Assembly (NCBI GenBank): GCA_964559535.1
Contig: CAZLIC010000034.1
Coordinates: forward strand, 1 to 41,221
Source: CAZLIC01 sp964559535
GTDB taxonomy: Bacteria > Pseudomonadota > Alphaproteobacteria > Rhodobacterales > Rhodobacteraceae
Reading direction: 5' to 3'
Length of the DNA stretch: 41,221 bases
Part shown: one piece after another, positions 16,009 to 24,381 of the stretch
Layout: every line of letters starts with the position of its first letter
How positions within the stretch are numbered: position 1 is the stretch's first letter
The notes under the pieces: generated by a model
Told to the model about the DNA's origin: nothing
Databases searched by the model: none
What the model saw: the letters and a program-made list of their open reading frames with translations, nothing else
Translations under genes and position numbers: made by a program

Positions 16009-18249
16009 TTACCCGCCTTGTCCTGCCGCCCGGCGTGCCCGCGATGCCGCCCGCACTGCCCGTGGCAGTCGGATCTCGGCCATCGCGCCCGCATGGGCGT
16101 TGCCTTCGAAAACCTCGGCATCCAAGAGCGCCAGCGTCCCGCCGTGCTCCTCGATGATCTTCTTCACGATGGGCAGGCCCAGCCCGGTGCCCTTCTCGCG
16201 CGTTGTCACATAGGGCTCGAACAGCCGCGCGCGGTCGGGCGGCAGGCCGATGCCGTTGTCGGATATGCGGATCACCACCTCGTCGGACGACACCTCCACC
16301 GCCACCCGCACCTCTGGCACGAACCCTGCTGGTGCGCCCTTTTGCGTCAGCGATTCAATGGCTTCCCCGGCGTTCTTGATCAGGTTTGTCAACGCCTGCC
16401 CGATCATCGTCGCATCCACGTCCAGCAGCACCGCCTCATCGGGCAAAGCCGCCGTCACCGGCAGCCCGGTGCCCTGCAGCGTCACCGCCTCGCGCACCAG
16501 CCGCAGGATGTCTTCCTCGCGCCGAACAGGTTCGGGCATGCGGGCGAACTTGGAAAACTCGTCAACGATCCGCCGCAGGTCGTTTGTCTGCCGCACGATC
16601 ACGTCGGCATAGGAATCCAGGTCGGCCCGGTCGGCCACCTGCGCCCCGAACTTGCGCTTGATCCGTTCCGCCGACAGCGCGATCGGCGTCAGCGGGTTCT
16701 TGATCTCGTGCGCGATGCGCCGCGCCACGTCGCCCCAGGCCGCCATCCGCTGCGCGCTGACAAGGTCGGTCACGTCATCAAAGGCCACCACATAGCCTTC
16801 CAGCCGCCCGTCCCCTGCGCGCCGCCCCGACATGCGCACCAGAAGCGTCTCCATCCGCCCCTTCCGCGTCAGCCGCAACTCCTCTTGCACCGCCGCGCCC
16901 TGCCCCTCGCGCACACGGTCGAACAGCGGCCCGAACTCGGGCACCAGCACCGCCATCGACTGTCCTTCGACCGTCCCGCCCACATCCAGCAGCCGCCCGC
17001 CCGCGCGGTTCACGAAATCGACGCAACCCTCGGCGTCCAGCCCGATCACCCCCGCCGTGACGCTGGACAGGACCGAATCGAACAGCCGCCGCCGCGCCTC
17101 GATGGCCCGCGTGTTGTCGACCAGCGCCGTGCGCTGCCCCTTCAGCTGCCGCGTCATCTGGTTGAACAGGCGGCCCAGCATGGCGATCTCGTCATCGCCC
17201 TCTTCCTCGGGCACCTGCACGTCCAGATCGCCCCCGCCCACCCGTTGTGCCGCACCCGCCAGCCGCCCGACGGGCTTGGACAGTCGCTCGGCAAACCACA
17301 GGCCCAGCCACACCGCCGCCAGGATCAGGATCAGCGCGAACCCCAGGTACAGAAGGCCGAACTCGAACAGCAGGCGCCCGCGCTCGTTCTCCAGCTGCTG
17401 GTACAGCCGCACCGTCTCACGCGTGTCATCCAGCAGCGACAGGATGCGCCCGTCCACCTGCCGGGTGACGTACAGATAGCGGTCGGCAAAGGCATCCAGG
17501 CGCACCAGCGCGCGCAGCTCGTCATTCGGCCAGTCCTCGATCAGCACCACCTCGCCCTTGCGCGCGCGCTCAAGGTCTTCGGGCAAAGGCGTCTCGAAAT
17601 CGAAGAGATAGCTCTTTTCGCCCCGCGTCATCAGCCTGCCCGCGTCGTCAATCAGGAACGCCTCGCGCAGGCCACGCTGGATCAGCGTCTGCCCCTGCGT
17701 CAAAAGCGGTCGCAACTGGTCGTCCGCCAGCAGGAACGTCCCCCGCTTGGCCGCGTTCAGAAAGGCGGCCAGCGCGCCCACATCCTCGGTCAGGTCGGCG
17801 CGGTGCTCCTCGTCATAGGCCTGCGCCGCCGACAGCGAAGAGCCCACCACCGCGCGCACCCGTTCCGAGAACCAGCCCTCAAGGCCGACGTTCACCGTCA
17901 GCACGGCAAACACCGCGACAATGACCGTCGGCATCAGCGCCACGATGGCGAACACGCCCGACAGCCGCAGGTGCAGCCGCGATCCGGCCGACTGGCTGCG
18001 CCGGTCGGCGACAATGCGCGCCAGCCGCGCAATCACCAGCGCCGCCACCACCAGCACATACACAAGGTCGGCCAGCAGGATGACGCGCAATAGGGGCGAG
18101 GTCGCGCCCTGGTTCATCGGCCCCAGCACCATGAAGGTGCCCACGGCCAGCGCGGGCCCCAGCACGGCCAGGCCAAAGGTCATGGCGGTCTGGAACCGGC
18201 GCTGACGACGCAGCCGGGCCAGCCGGGACCACGTGTTGCCGCGCACCAT
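16009..18249 (-). CDS. ntrY: Membrane sensor histidine kinase NtrY
   Basis: Inner-membrane histidine kinase of about 746 residues. Several hydrophobic spans at the N-terminus enclose a periplasmic region, followed by a last span, a HAMP linker (LSKPVGRLAGAAQRVGGG), a PAS domain (FDSVLSSVTAGVIGLDAEG), the H-box with the phospho-acceptor in RIAHEIKNPLTPI, the N-box ALTNLIKNAGEAI, and G-boxes ISDNGIGLP and GTGLGLPIVKKI. It phosphorylates NtrX, which begins 9 bases downstream. In related alphaproteobacteria this pair links nitrogen and oxygen/redox signals. A GTG at 18258 is also possible, but the ATG at 18249 fits better with a normal start. A gap of about 100 bases separates it from ntrC. Confidence 0.94.
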   Translation of the reverse strand: MVRGNTWSRLARLRRQRRFQTAMTFGLAVLGPALAVGTFMVLGPMNQGATSPLLRVILLADLVYVLVVAALVIARLARIVADRRSQSAGSRLHLRLSGVFAIVALMPTVIVAVFAVLTVNVGLEGWFSERVRAVVGSSLSAAQAYDEEHRADLTEDVGALAAFLNAAKRGTFLLADDQLRPLLTQGQTLIQRGLREAFLIDDAGRLMTRGEKSYLFDFETPLPEDLERARKGEVVLIEDWPNDELRALVRLDAFADRYLYVTRQVDGRILSLLDDTRETVRLYQQLENERGRLLFEFGLLYLGFALILILAAVWLGLWFAERLSKPVGRLAGAAQRVGGGDLDVQVPEEEGDDEIAMLGRLFNQMTRQLKGQRTALVDNTRAIEARRRLFDSVLSSVTAGVIGLDAEGCVDFVNRAGGRLLDVGGTVEGQSMAVLVPEFGPLFDRVREGQGAAVQEELRLTRKGRMETLLVRMSGRRAGDGRLEGYVVAFDDVTDLVSAQRMAAWGDVARRIAHEIKNPLTPIALSAERIKRKFGAQVADRADLDSYADVIVRQTNDLRRIVDEFSKFARMPEPVRREEDILRLVREAVTLQGTGLPVTAALPDEAVLLDVDATMIGQALTNLIKNAGEAIESLTQKGAPAGFVPEVRVAVEVSSDEVVIRISDNGIGLPPDRARLFEPYVTTREKGTGLGLPIVKKIIEEHGGTLALLDAEVFEGNAHAGAMAEIRLPRAVRAASRARRAAGQGG

Positions 18250-18358
18250 TGACGTCACCGACCACCACCCTTTGGGGCTGCCTGCCTTGGCACCACCCCA
18301 CCATATCCTGTGCCAGGCGTGCCGCCCAACACAAGCAGGTCACGCGCCTGTTGCCCGT

Positions 18359-19726
18359 TTACATCAGTTTCCGGCGGCGTGTCACGCGAATATCGAGGTC
18401 GGTGATCTTCTTGCGCAGCGTATTGCGGTTGATGCCCAGCAGGTCGGCGCAGCGCGCCTGGTTGCCCGCGGTCGCATCCAGCGCAATCTCGATCAGCGGC
18501 GCCTCCACTTCGCGCAGGATGCGCTGGTACACGCCGGGCGGCGGCAAGGCACCGCCGTGCAGGTCGAAGTAACGCTTCAGGTGCCGCGCCACGCTGGCCG
18601 ACAGCCGCTCGCTCTCGCCACCCCCGCGCAGGGGTTCCAGCACCGGCTGCGCGCCCAGCACCGCCTCGATCTCGCCCCGCGAAATCTCGGGCTCGGACGA
18701 CGTCACCAGAAGCCGCTTCAGCGTGTTTTCCAGTTGCCGAACATTCCCGGGCCAGGAATAGGCGCGCACCAGGTCCCGCGCATCGGCCGACAGCTTGCGC
18801 ACGGTCCCCTGCTCGCGCTCACCGCGGGTCAGAAAGTGTTCGGCCAGCAGCGGAATGTCGTCAACCCGTTCGCGCACGGCCGGCACATGCAGCGTCACCC
18901 CGCCCAGCCGGTAGAACAGGTCCTGCCGGAACGCCCCCGCCTCCATGCGCGAGGTCAGGTCCACCTGGCTGGTTGCCATGACGCGCGGCGCGTTGTCGCC
19001 AAAGGCATCCAGCATCCGCACGATGCGCGCCTGCGTCTCTTCGTCGTAGTCTGCCACCTCGTCGAACACCAGGCTTCCATTGCGCGCCCGCGACCCCAGG
19101 GCCGAAGGCCCGTCGATCCCCGCCAGGTCACCCGCCTGCGCCACCACGAAGGGCTGCGTGCGGCGGTCGGAAAAATCGTGGATCGCCCGCGCGATCAGGC
19201 TTTTCCCGGTGCCCGATTCCCCGGTGATCAGCACCGCAAGGTCGGTGTTCATCACCCGCGCCACCAGCCGGTACATGGCCTGCATGGCGGGGGTACGCCC
19301 CACCAGCGGCAGGTCTTCGCCGGCCTCGCGCGGGGCGACCGCGGGCCGCGCGGGCGCACGCCGCTTCAGTTCCAACGCGCGGGCCGATCGCTTCATCAGG
19401 TCGGGCAGGTCGAACGGCTTCGGCAGATAGTCATAGGCCGCCGCCTCGGCCGCCTGAATGGCCGTCATGATGGTGTTCTGCGCGGAAATCACGATCACCG
19501 GCAGCCCCGGCCGCATCCGTCCGATGCGCGGCAACGCGTCCAGCCCGTTACCATCGGGCATGATCACGTCCGAAATCACCAGGTCGCCCTTGCCCTCTTC
19601 CACCCAGCGCATCAGCGTCATCAGGCTGGACGTCGCGTGCACCTTGCACCCCGCCCGCGTCAGCGCCTGCGTCAGCACCGTGCGGATCGTGCGGTCGTCG
19701 TCGGCCACCAGAACCGTGCCATCCAT
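18359..19726 (-). CDS. ntrC: Nitrogen regulatory protein NtrC (GAFTGA-less, Rhodobacter type)
   Basis: Response regulator of 455 residues that controls nitrogen-assimilation genes. The receiver domain has the acidic pocket DDD at 9-11, Asp53 in LVISDVIMPD and the conserved Lys in PKPFDL. The AAA+ domain has Walker A GESGTGKS and a helix-turn-helix at the C-terminus (NQARCADLLGINRNTLRKKI). The segment where sigma54 activators carry the GAFTGA loop is deleted: QAGDLAGIDGPSALGSRARNGSLVFDEVADY. Rhodobacter capsulatus NtrC also lacks this loop and activates sigma70-RNA polymerase instead, so the same is expected here. It lies 17 bases downstream of ntrB in the nifR3-ntrB-ntrC operon. Confidence 0.95.
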   Translation of the reverse strand: MDGTVLVADDDRTIRTVLTQALTRAGCKVHATSSLMTLMRWVEEGKGDLVISDVIMPDGNGLDALPRIGRMRPGLPVIVISAQNTIMTAIQAAEAAAYDYLPKPFDLPDLMKRSARALELKRRAPARPAVAPREAGEDLPLVGRTPAMQAMYRLVARVMNTDLAVLITGESGTGKSLIARAIHDFSDRRTQPFVVAQAGDLAGIDGPSALGSRARNGSLVFDEVADYDEETQARIVRMLDAFGDNAPRVMATSQVDLTSRMEAGAFRQDLFYRLGGVTLHVPAVRERVDDIPLLAEHFLTRGEREQGTVRKLSADARDLVRAYSWPGNVRQLENTLKRLLVTSSEPEISRGEIEAVLGAQPVLEPLRGGGESERLSASVARHLKRYFDLHGGALPPPGVYQRILREVEAPLIEIALDATAGNQARCADLLGINRNTLRKKITDLDIRVTRRRKLM

Positions 19727-19743
19727 CTTGCCTTAAACTCCCA

Positions 19744-20850
19744 TCACTTCGCGGCCTCCCCGGCCCCGTCGTCCTTTGTCGCCACCGGCAGTGACACGCG
19801 AAAGACGGTGCGCCCCGGCACCGAATCCACGCTGACCCAGCCGCCATGGTCGGAAATGATCTTCGACACCAGCGCCAGCCCCAGCCCCGTGCCGTTCTCG
19901 CGCCCGCTGACGAAGGGCTCGAAGATGTTGGCGGCAATATCGGGGCGGATGCCCGGCCCGTCGTCGATGATCTCGATCTGCAGCGCCAGCGGCCGCCCCT
20001 TGCCGTCCTTGCGCCGCAGCCGCAGCGCCAGGTCATAGAAGGTGCGCAGCCGGATGGTGCCGCCCTTCGGCCCCGCCGCCTCGGCCGCGTTCTTGATCAG
20101 GTTCAGGAACACCTGCATCAGCTGGTCGGAGTCGGCAAAGGTCGGGGGCAAGGACGGGTCGTAATCCTCCAGGATGGTCATCTTGGCGGCAAAGCCCACC
20201 AGTGCCGACCGGCGCGCGCGATCCAGCGCGTCATGGATGTTCACCGGGCGGCGCTCGGGGGGCCGCAGGTTGCCGAACTGCTCGACCTGCTCCAGCAGTT
20301 TCACGATGCGCCGCGTTTCCTCGACAATCAGGTCCGCCAGTTCGCGGTCCTCGGGCATCAGGTTCATCGCCAGCAGCTGTGCGGCGCCGGAAATGCCCGC
20401 CAGCGGGTTCTTGATCTCGTGTGCCAGCATCTCGGCCATGCCGATGGCCGATTTCGCCGCCGACTTGACCTGCGACGCGCGGCCCAGCCTGTCGGCAATC
20501 TCGCGCGGGGAAATCAGCAGCATCACGACGCCGGGGTTGTCGTGCATCGGCGCCAGCGACAGGTTGCACTGCACGGGGGGCTTTTCGCCGGTGGTCACAT
20601 CCACATCGTTGATGAACAAGGGCGCCCGGTTCGCCCGCGCGCGGTTCAGCGCCTCTTCCATCGGCGCGTCGATCGCCAGCCGGTCCCAGGCAGGCTGGCC
20701 CATCAGCGTGCGCGACGAGGCGTTCATGAAGGCCTCGCCCGCCGGGTTGACCTCGACGATCCGCGCCTGGCCGTCAATCAGCAGCGCCGGAACCGGCAGG
20801 CTGGCCCAGACGACCCCGGGAACCGGATAGGGCGCGCGATAGGTGTTCAT
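19744..20850 (-). CDS. ntrB: Nitrogen sensor histidine kinase NtrB
   Basis: Soluble histidine kinase of 368 residues that phosphorylates or dephosphorylates NtrC depending on PII. A PAS domain covers about residues 15-115 (ALLIDGQARIVEVNPAGEAF). The H-box has His144 in MLAHEIKNPLAGISGAAQ, the N-box is FLNLIKNAAEAA, and the G-boxes are IIDDGPGI and GTGLGLALVSKII. The ATG at 20850 overlaps the dusB stop by four bases (ATGA), the coupling known for nifR3-ntrB. It is followed by ntrC after 17 bases. Confidence 0.95.
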   Translation of the reverse strand: MNTYRAPYPVPGVVWASLPVPALLIDGQARIVEVNPAGEAFMNASSRTLMGQPAWDRLAIDAPMEEALNRARANRAPLFINDVDVTTGEKPPVQCNLSLAPMHDNPGVVMLLISPREIADRLGRASQVKSAAKSAIGMAEMLAHEIKNPLAGISGAAQLLAMNLMPEDRELADLIVEETRRIVKLLEQVEQFGNLRPPERRPVNIHDALDRARRSALVGFAAKMTILEDYDPSLPPTFADSDQLMQVFLNLIKNAAEAAGPKGGTIRLRTFYDLALRLRRKDGKGRPLALQIEIIDDGPGIRPDIAANIFEPFVSGRENGTGLGLALVSKIISDHGGWVSVDSVPGRTVFRVSLPVATKDDGAGEAAK

Positions 20851-21788
20851 GCAGCCTCCCGCTCGACGAACGCCGTGGCCAGCCGCCGCAACACGGCGGC
20901 CGGGTCCTGCAGCGTCAGGATGTCTTGGCGCGGCACGCCCGCGGCATCCAGATACCACCCCAGATGCTTGCGTGCCACGCGCAGGCCCAGATCGCGGCCA
21001 TAGTCCGCCAGCACACCCTCGTAGTGCGCCGCCACCAGCGCCCCCAGCGCCGCGCCAACTGGCGCCGCGGGCGCCGGATGCCCTGCCAGGTTGGCGGCAA
21101 TCTGCGCCGGAACCCACGGGGCCCCCTGCGCCGCCCGCCCAACCATCACCCCCGCGGCCCCCGATGCCGCCAGCGCCGCCCGCGCCGTCGCTGCATCCAC
21201 GATGTCGCCATTGGCAATCACCGCGATGCCCACCGCTTCCACCACCGCGCGGATCGCCGCCCAGTCGGCAGCACCCTTGTAGAACTGGTTGCGCGTGCGC
21301 CCGTGGATCACGATGCGCGCGACGCCTGCTGCCTCGGCCGCCTGCGCCAGCGCCACCGCACCGCCCGGCACATCCCAGCCCAGCCGCGTCTTCAACGTGA
21401 CCGGCACCCGCACGGCCCCCACGACCGCGTCGATGATCGCCAGCGCCTGTGCCGGTTCGCACAACAGCGCCGCACCGCAGGCCCCCGTGGTCACGCGCCG
21501 CGCCGGGCATCCCATGTTGATGTCAATGGCCGCCGCCCCCTGCCCTTCCAGCACCCGCGCCGCCTCGGCCATCGCGGCCGGGTCACGGCCCACCAGTTGC
21601 ACCGCATCCGCCGCGTCCAGCCCCGCGCGCGCCAGCATCTCGATCTCGCCGCGCAGCATGCCTTCGCCCGCCACCATCTCGGAGGTGGAAAACACCGCAC
21701 CAAACCGCTGCACCACGCGGCGGAAGGGGGCGTCAGTAATGCCGGCCATCGGGGCAAGCATCACAATCGGGGCGGCAGGCGGGGCCAT
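20847..21788 (-). CDS. dusB: tRNA-dihydrouridine synthase DusB (NifR3)
   Basis: FMN-dependent tRNA-dihydrouridine synthase of 313 residues, historically called NifR3 in Rhodobacter because it heads the ntrBC operon. It reduces uridines in tRNA using NADPH. The TIM-barrel start LAPMAGITDAPFR, the catalytic cysteine motif INMGCPARRV, the FMN phosphate site RLGW, the HGRTRNQFYKG loop and the NGDI and GRAAQG motifs are all present. A C-terminal helical RNA-binding domain with RKHLGWYL follows. It starts at ATG 21788 and is translationally coupled to ntrB. An inverted repeat lies about 20 bases upstream of its start. Confidence 0.95.
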   Translation of the reverse strand: MAPPAAPIVMLAPMAGITDAPFRRVVQRFGAVFSTSEMVAGEGMLRGEIEMLARAGLDAADAVQLVGRDPAAMAEAARVLEGQGAAAIDINMGCPARRVTTGACGAALLCEPAQALAIIDAVVGAVRVPVTLKTRLGWDVPGGAVALAQAAEAAGVARIVIHGRTRNQFYKGAADWAAIRAVVEAVGIAVIANGDIVDAATARAALAASGAAGVMVGRAAQGAPWVPAQIAANLAGHPAPAAPVGAALGALVAAHYEGVLADYGRDLGLRVARKHLGWYLDAAGVPRQDILTLQDPAAVLRRLATAFVEREAA

Positions 21789-21801
21789 GTGCCTAATCCT
21801 T

Positions 21802-21823
21802 GGGCATTACCTATCAGGTAGCC
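21802..21823 (-). repeat. Imperfect inverted repeat upstream of dusB-ntrBC
   Basis: TACCT-ATC-AGGTA at 21808-21820 has 5-bp arms and is bordered by GGGC and GCCC, which extend the pairing with a 2-base bulge. It lies 14 bases before the dusB ATG. It could be an operator or a 5'-leader hairpin controlling the whole ntr operon. Structure seen, role inferred. Confidence 0.4.
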
Positions 21824-22035
21824 CGGCAACCCCCGCCCGACAAACCCTACACCGCCCGGCACGGCAACAAAGTCGGGTGATGCCCGTTTTTTGCCCGAAG
21901 GCGACGGCAACATCGCCCATTTTTCAGGCAGAGACGGCGGCCATGGGGTAGGTTTGCGCCTGCGGCCGGTCGCACGTCACCGTCCCCTGCCGCCGTGGCA
22001 CAGGTTAACCGATTGATTCCCGGTGTTTCCGCGGC

Positions 22036-23967
22036 CTATACCGCCCTGTCGCGGCGCAACAGGTGCAGCCCCGCGGGCAACGGCGCCCGCTGCAGCGCAT
22101 GGGTGCAGGTCTCGGCGATCTTTGCCGCCGTCAGCCCGGCCCATTCGTACATCTCGCGCGGCGCGCCCTGGTCGATGAAACGGTCGGGCAGCGTCATCGT
22201 CCGCAGCCGCACCCGCCCGTCCAGCATCCCCGCATTCGCCATGTGCTCCAGCACCTGCGCCCCGAACCCGCCGCGCGCGCCCTGCTCGACCGTCACCACC
22301 ACGCCATGGTTGCGCGCCAGCTGCGCGATCAGCACCTCGTCCAGCGGCTTGGAAAACCGCGCATCGGCCACGGTCGCGCTGACGCCTTCCTGCGCCAGAA
22401 GGTCGGCCGCCAGCAGGCATTCCGACAGATGCGCGCCGAACGACAGGATCGCCACATCCGTCCCCTCGCGCAACACGCGGCCCTTGCCGATTTCCAGGGC
22501 CCGGCCGCGCTCCGGCATGTCCACGCCCACGCCCTCGCCGCGCGGATAGCGGAAGGCGATGGGCCCGGAATCATGCGCCGCCGCCGTGGCCACCATGTGC
22601 ACCAGTTCGGCCTCGTCCCCCGCCGCCATCACCACCATGTTGGGCAAGGCCGACAGGAACCCCACGTCGAAGGCGCCCGCATGCGTGGCCCCGTCCTGGC
22701 CCACCAGCCCCGCCCGGTCCACGGCAAACCGCACCGGCAGGTTCTGCAAAGCCACGTCATGCACGATCTGGTCATAGCCGCGCTGCAGAAAGCTGGAATA
22801 GATCGCACAGAACGGCCGCATGCCGCTGGCCGCCAGCCCCGCGGCAAAGGTCACGCCATGCTGCTCGGCAATCCCCACGTCGAACACCCGCGCCGGAAAC
22901 CGCCGCGCCATGATGTCCAGCCCCGTGCCCCCCGGCATCGCGGCGGTGATCCCGACGATCCGAGGGTCCTCGGCGGCCAGCGCCGTCAGCGTGTTGCCGA
23001 ACACCGACGTATAGGCCGGGGCGTTCGACTTGGACTTGGCCTGCACCCCCGTCGCCACATCGAACTTCGCCACGCCGTGATACTTGTCGTCGCTGCGCTC
23101 GGCCGGGGCGTAGCCCTTGCCCTTCACCGTCAGCGCGTGGATCAGCACCGGCCCCGTCGCCCGCGCCCGCGCCGCCCGCAGCGTGGCCAGCAGTTCTGGC
23201 ACCGAATGGCCATCGACCGGCCCGATGTAGGTGAACCCCAGCTCCTCGAACAGCGTCCCGCCCGAGGGCATTCCCGTCACCAGCTGCCGCGCGCGCCGCG
23301 CATGGTCGCGCAAGGGGCCGGGCAGCACGGCCTCGAACCCCGCCGCCAGGTCGCGGAAGGCAGCGCCCGGTGCCGTGGACTGCAGCCGCGTCAGATACCG
23401 GCTCATCGCGCCCACCGGCGGGGCAATCGACATGTCGTTGTCGTTCAGGATCACGAACAGCCGCTTGCCCAGATGGCCCGCGTGGTTCATCGCCTCGTAG
23501 GCCATGCCCGCCGTGATCGCGCCATCGCCGATCACCGCCACCGCATCGCCCGTGGCCATCCCCATCTCGCGCCCCATGCTGAACCCCAGCGCCGCGCTGA
23601 TGGACGTGGACGAATGCGCCGCCCCGAACGGGTCATACTCGCTTTCGCTGCGCTTGGTGAACCCCGAAGGCCCCCCCGCCTGCCGCAGCTTCAGCATCTT
23701 CGACCGCCGCCCGGTCAATATCTTGTGAGGATAGCACTGGTGGCCCACGTCCCACACCAGCTTGTCGAAGGGCGTGCTGAACACTGCGTGGATCGCCACC
23801 GTCAGTTCCACCACCCCCAGCGACGATCCCAGATGCCCGCCGGTCTGGCTGACCACCCGGATCACCTCGTCGCGCAGCTCGTCGGCCAGCCGTGCCAGTT
23901 CCGCGTCCGACAGCGCCTTCATGTCGGCAGGGCCTGCCACGCGGTCAAGGATGGGTGTGTCGGTCAT
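22036..23967 (-). CDS. dxs: 1-deoxy-D-xylulose-5-phosphate synthase
   Basis: Thiamine-diphosphate enzyme of 643 residues that joins pyruvate and glyceraldehyde 3-phosphate, the first step of the MEP isoprenoid pathway, feeding carotenoids and the bacteriochlorophyll tail. It has the N-terminal DVGHQCYPHKILTGR segment, the ThDP motif GDGAITAGMAYEAMN with NDNDMS, the transketolase-like FDVGIAEQHGVTFAAGLA with the catalytic Glu, and RFAVDRAGLVGQDG. The open frame runs to 24027, but ATG 23967 (MTDTPILDRV) has a GGGGGA ribosome site and matches family length. It follows pufX, as dxsA does in R. sphaeroides, but an intrinsic terminator lies between them, so read-through or a leader promoter must supply its message. 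Confidence 0.96.
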   Translation of the reverse strand: MTDTPILDRVAGPADMKALSDAELARLADELRDEVIRVVSQTGGHLGSSLGVVELTVAIHAVFSTPFDKLVWDVGHQCYPHKILTGRRSKMLKLRQAGGPSGFTKRSESEYDPFGAAHSSTSISAALGFSMGREMGMATGDAVAVIGDGAITAGMAYEAMNHAGHLGKRLFVILNDNDMSIAPPVGAMSRYLTRLQSTAPGAAFRDLAAGFEAVLPGPLRDHARRARQLVTGMPSGGTLFEELGFTYIGPVDGHSVPELLATLRAARARATGPVLIHALTVKGKGYAPAERSDDKYHGVAKFDVATGVQAKSKSNAPAYTSVFGNTLTALAAEDPRIVGITAAMPGGTGLDIMARRFPARVFDVGIAEQHGVTFAAGLAASGMRPFCAIYSSFLQRGYDQIVHDVALQNLPVRFAVDRAGLVGQDGATHAGAFDVGFLSALPNMVVMAAGDEAELVHMVATAAAHDSGPIAFRYPRGEGVGVDMPERGRALEIGKGRVLREGTDVAILSFGAHLSECLLAADLLAQEGVSATVADARFSKPLDEVLIAQLARNHGVVVTVEQGARGGFGAQVLEHMANAGMLDGRVRLRTMTLPDRFIDQGAPREMYEWAGLTAAKIAETCTHALQRAPLPAGLHLLRRDRAV

Positions 23968-23997
23968 GGCCTGTCCCCCGAATGGATAACCCGAATG

Positions 23998-24028
23998 AAA
24001 AAAGGTGCCGAAGCCTGGCCCCGGCACC
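23998..24028 (-). terminator. Intrinsic terminator of the puf operon
   Basis: On the minus strand GGTGCCG pairs with CGGCACC (24022-24028 with 24004-24010, 7 bp, 11-base loop) and is followed at once by six T residues (23998-24003). This is a classical Rho-independent terminator. It lies 113 bases after the pufX stop and 30 bases before the dxs start, so it ends most puf transcripts and insulates dxs. Confidence 0.8.
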
Positions 24029-24141
24029 AGTTTCCTGTCGCCAACAGGAAGGGAACCGGGCGTGATAGCCCAGGGTCCGGGCGGCGAAGCCCGGACATCG
24101 GGGCCGGGGGCGGCTCTCGGCCGCCGCCCCCGGCCGTTCCG
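23998..24141 (-). ncRNA. puf 3' UTR with stacked hairpins, candidate PcrX-like sRNA
   Basis: Between the pufX stop and the terminator lie four stems. They are 24102-24114 with 24123-24135 (13 bp, perfect), 24075-24082 with 24089-24096 (8 bp, perfect), 24032-24038 with 24044-24050 (7 bp) and the terminator stem. Strong hairpins at this site shield the puf message from 3' decay in Rhodobacter. In R. sphaeroides the puf 3' UTR also gives rise to the sRNA PcrX, which feeds back on photosynthesis genes. The architecture here would allow an equivalent RNA, but sequence homology to PcrX was not checked. Confidence 0.4.
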
Positions 24142-24369
24142 TCAGGCAGACTGCACGTCCGCCGTGGCCTCGATCATCCAGCCCATCGGGGGCGGCGCCT
24201 GCTTGCTTGCCTCGGGCAGCAGAAGCCCGATCCCGTAGATGGCCCACAGCGCAAAGCCGATCGCCGACACGAACAGCAGCGCATAGAACGCGCCCCGCAG
24301 CATCTGCGACAGCACCCAGCTGCGCAGCATCTGGGCATGGCTCACGTCATAGTAGGGTTTCTCTGTCAT
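24142..24369 (-). CDS. pufX: PufX, RC-LH1 core complex accessory protein
   Basis: A single-span membrane protein of 75 residues. A short cytoplasmic head (MTEKPYYDVSHAQML) is followed by RSWVLSQMLRGAFYALL, one transmembrane helix to about residue 50, and GLLLPEASKQAPPP, the Pro-rich periplasmic region that matches R. capsulatus PufX (GLMLPE...QAPSP). PufX opens the LH1 ring for quinone exchange and organises core dimers. It is limited to the Rhodobacter-type phototrophs, so this small gene is a strong taxonomic marker. The start is 12 bases after the pufM stop. PufX is highly variable in sequence, so position and the LLLPE motif carry most of the weight. Confidence 0.92.
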   Translation of the reverse strand: MTEKPYYDVSHAQMLRSWVLSQMLRGAFYALLFVSAIGFALWAIYGIGLLLPEASKQAPPPMGWMIEATADVQSA

Positions 24370-24381
24370 CTCCTGCCCCCC

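Noticed and set aside
15124..18093. Long open frame on the plus strand (989 codons) opposite ntrX and ntrY
   Set aside because: It is a shadow of two well-supported minus-strand genes in GC-rich DNA. Its product is dominated by His, Arg, Gln and Pro, with no recognisable domain. The same holds for other long antisense frames opposite dxs, bchYZ, hflX and nrdJ.
24142..24369. pufC (tetrahaem cytochrome subunit) as the gene after pufM
   Set aside because: The 75-residue product has no CxxCH haem motif; it has the single helix and LLLPE motif of PufX.
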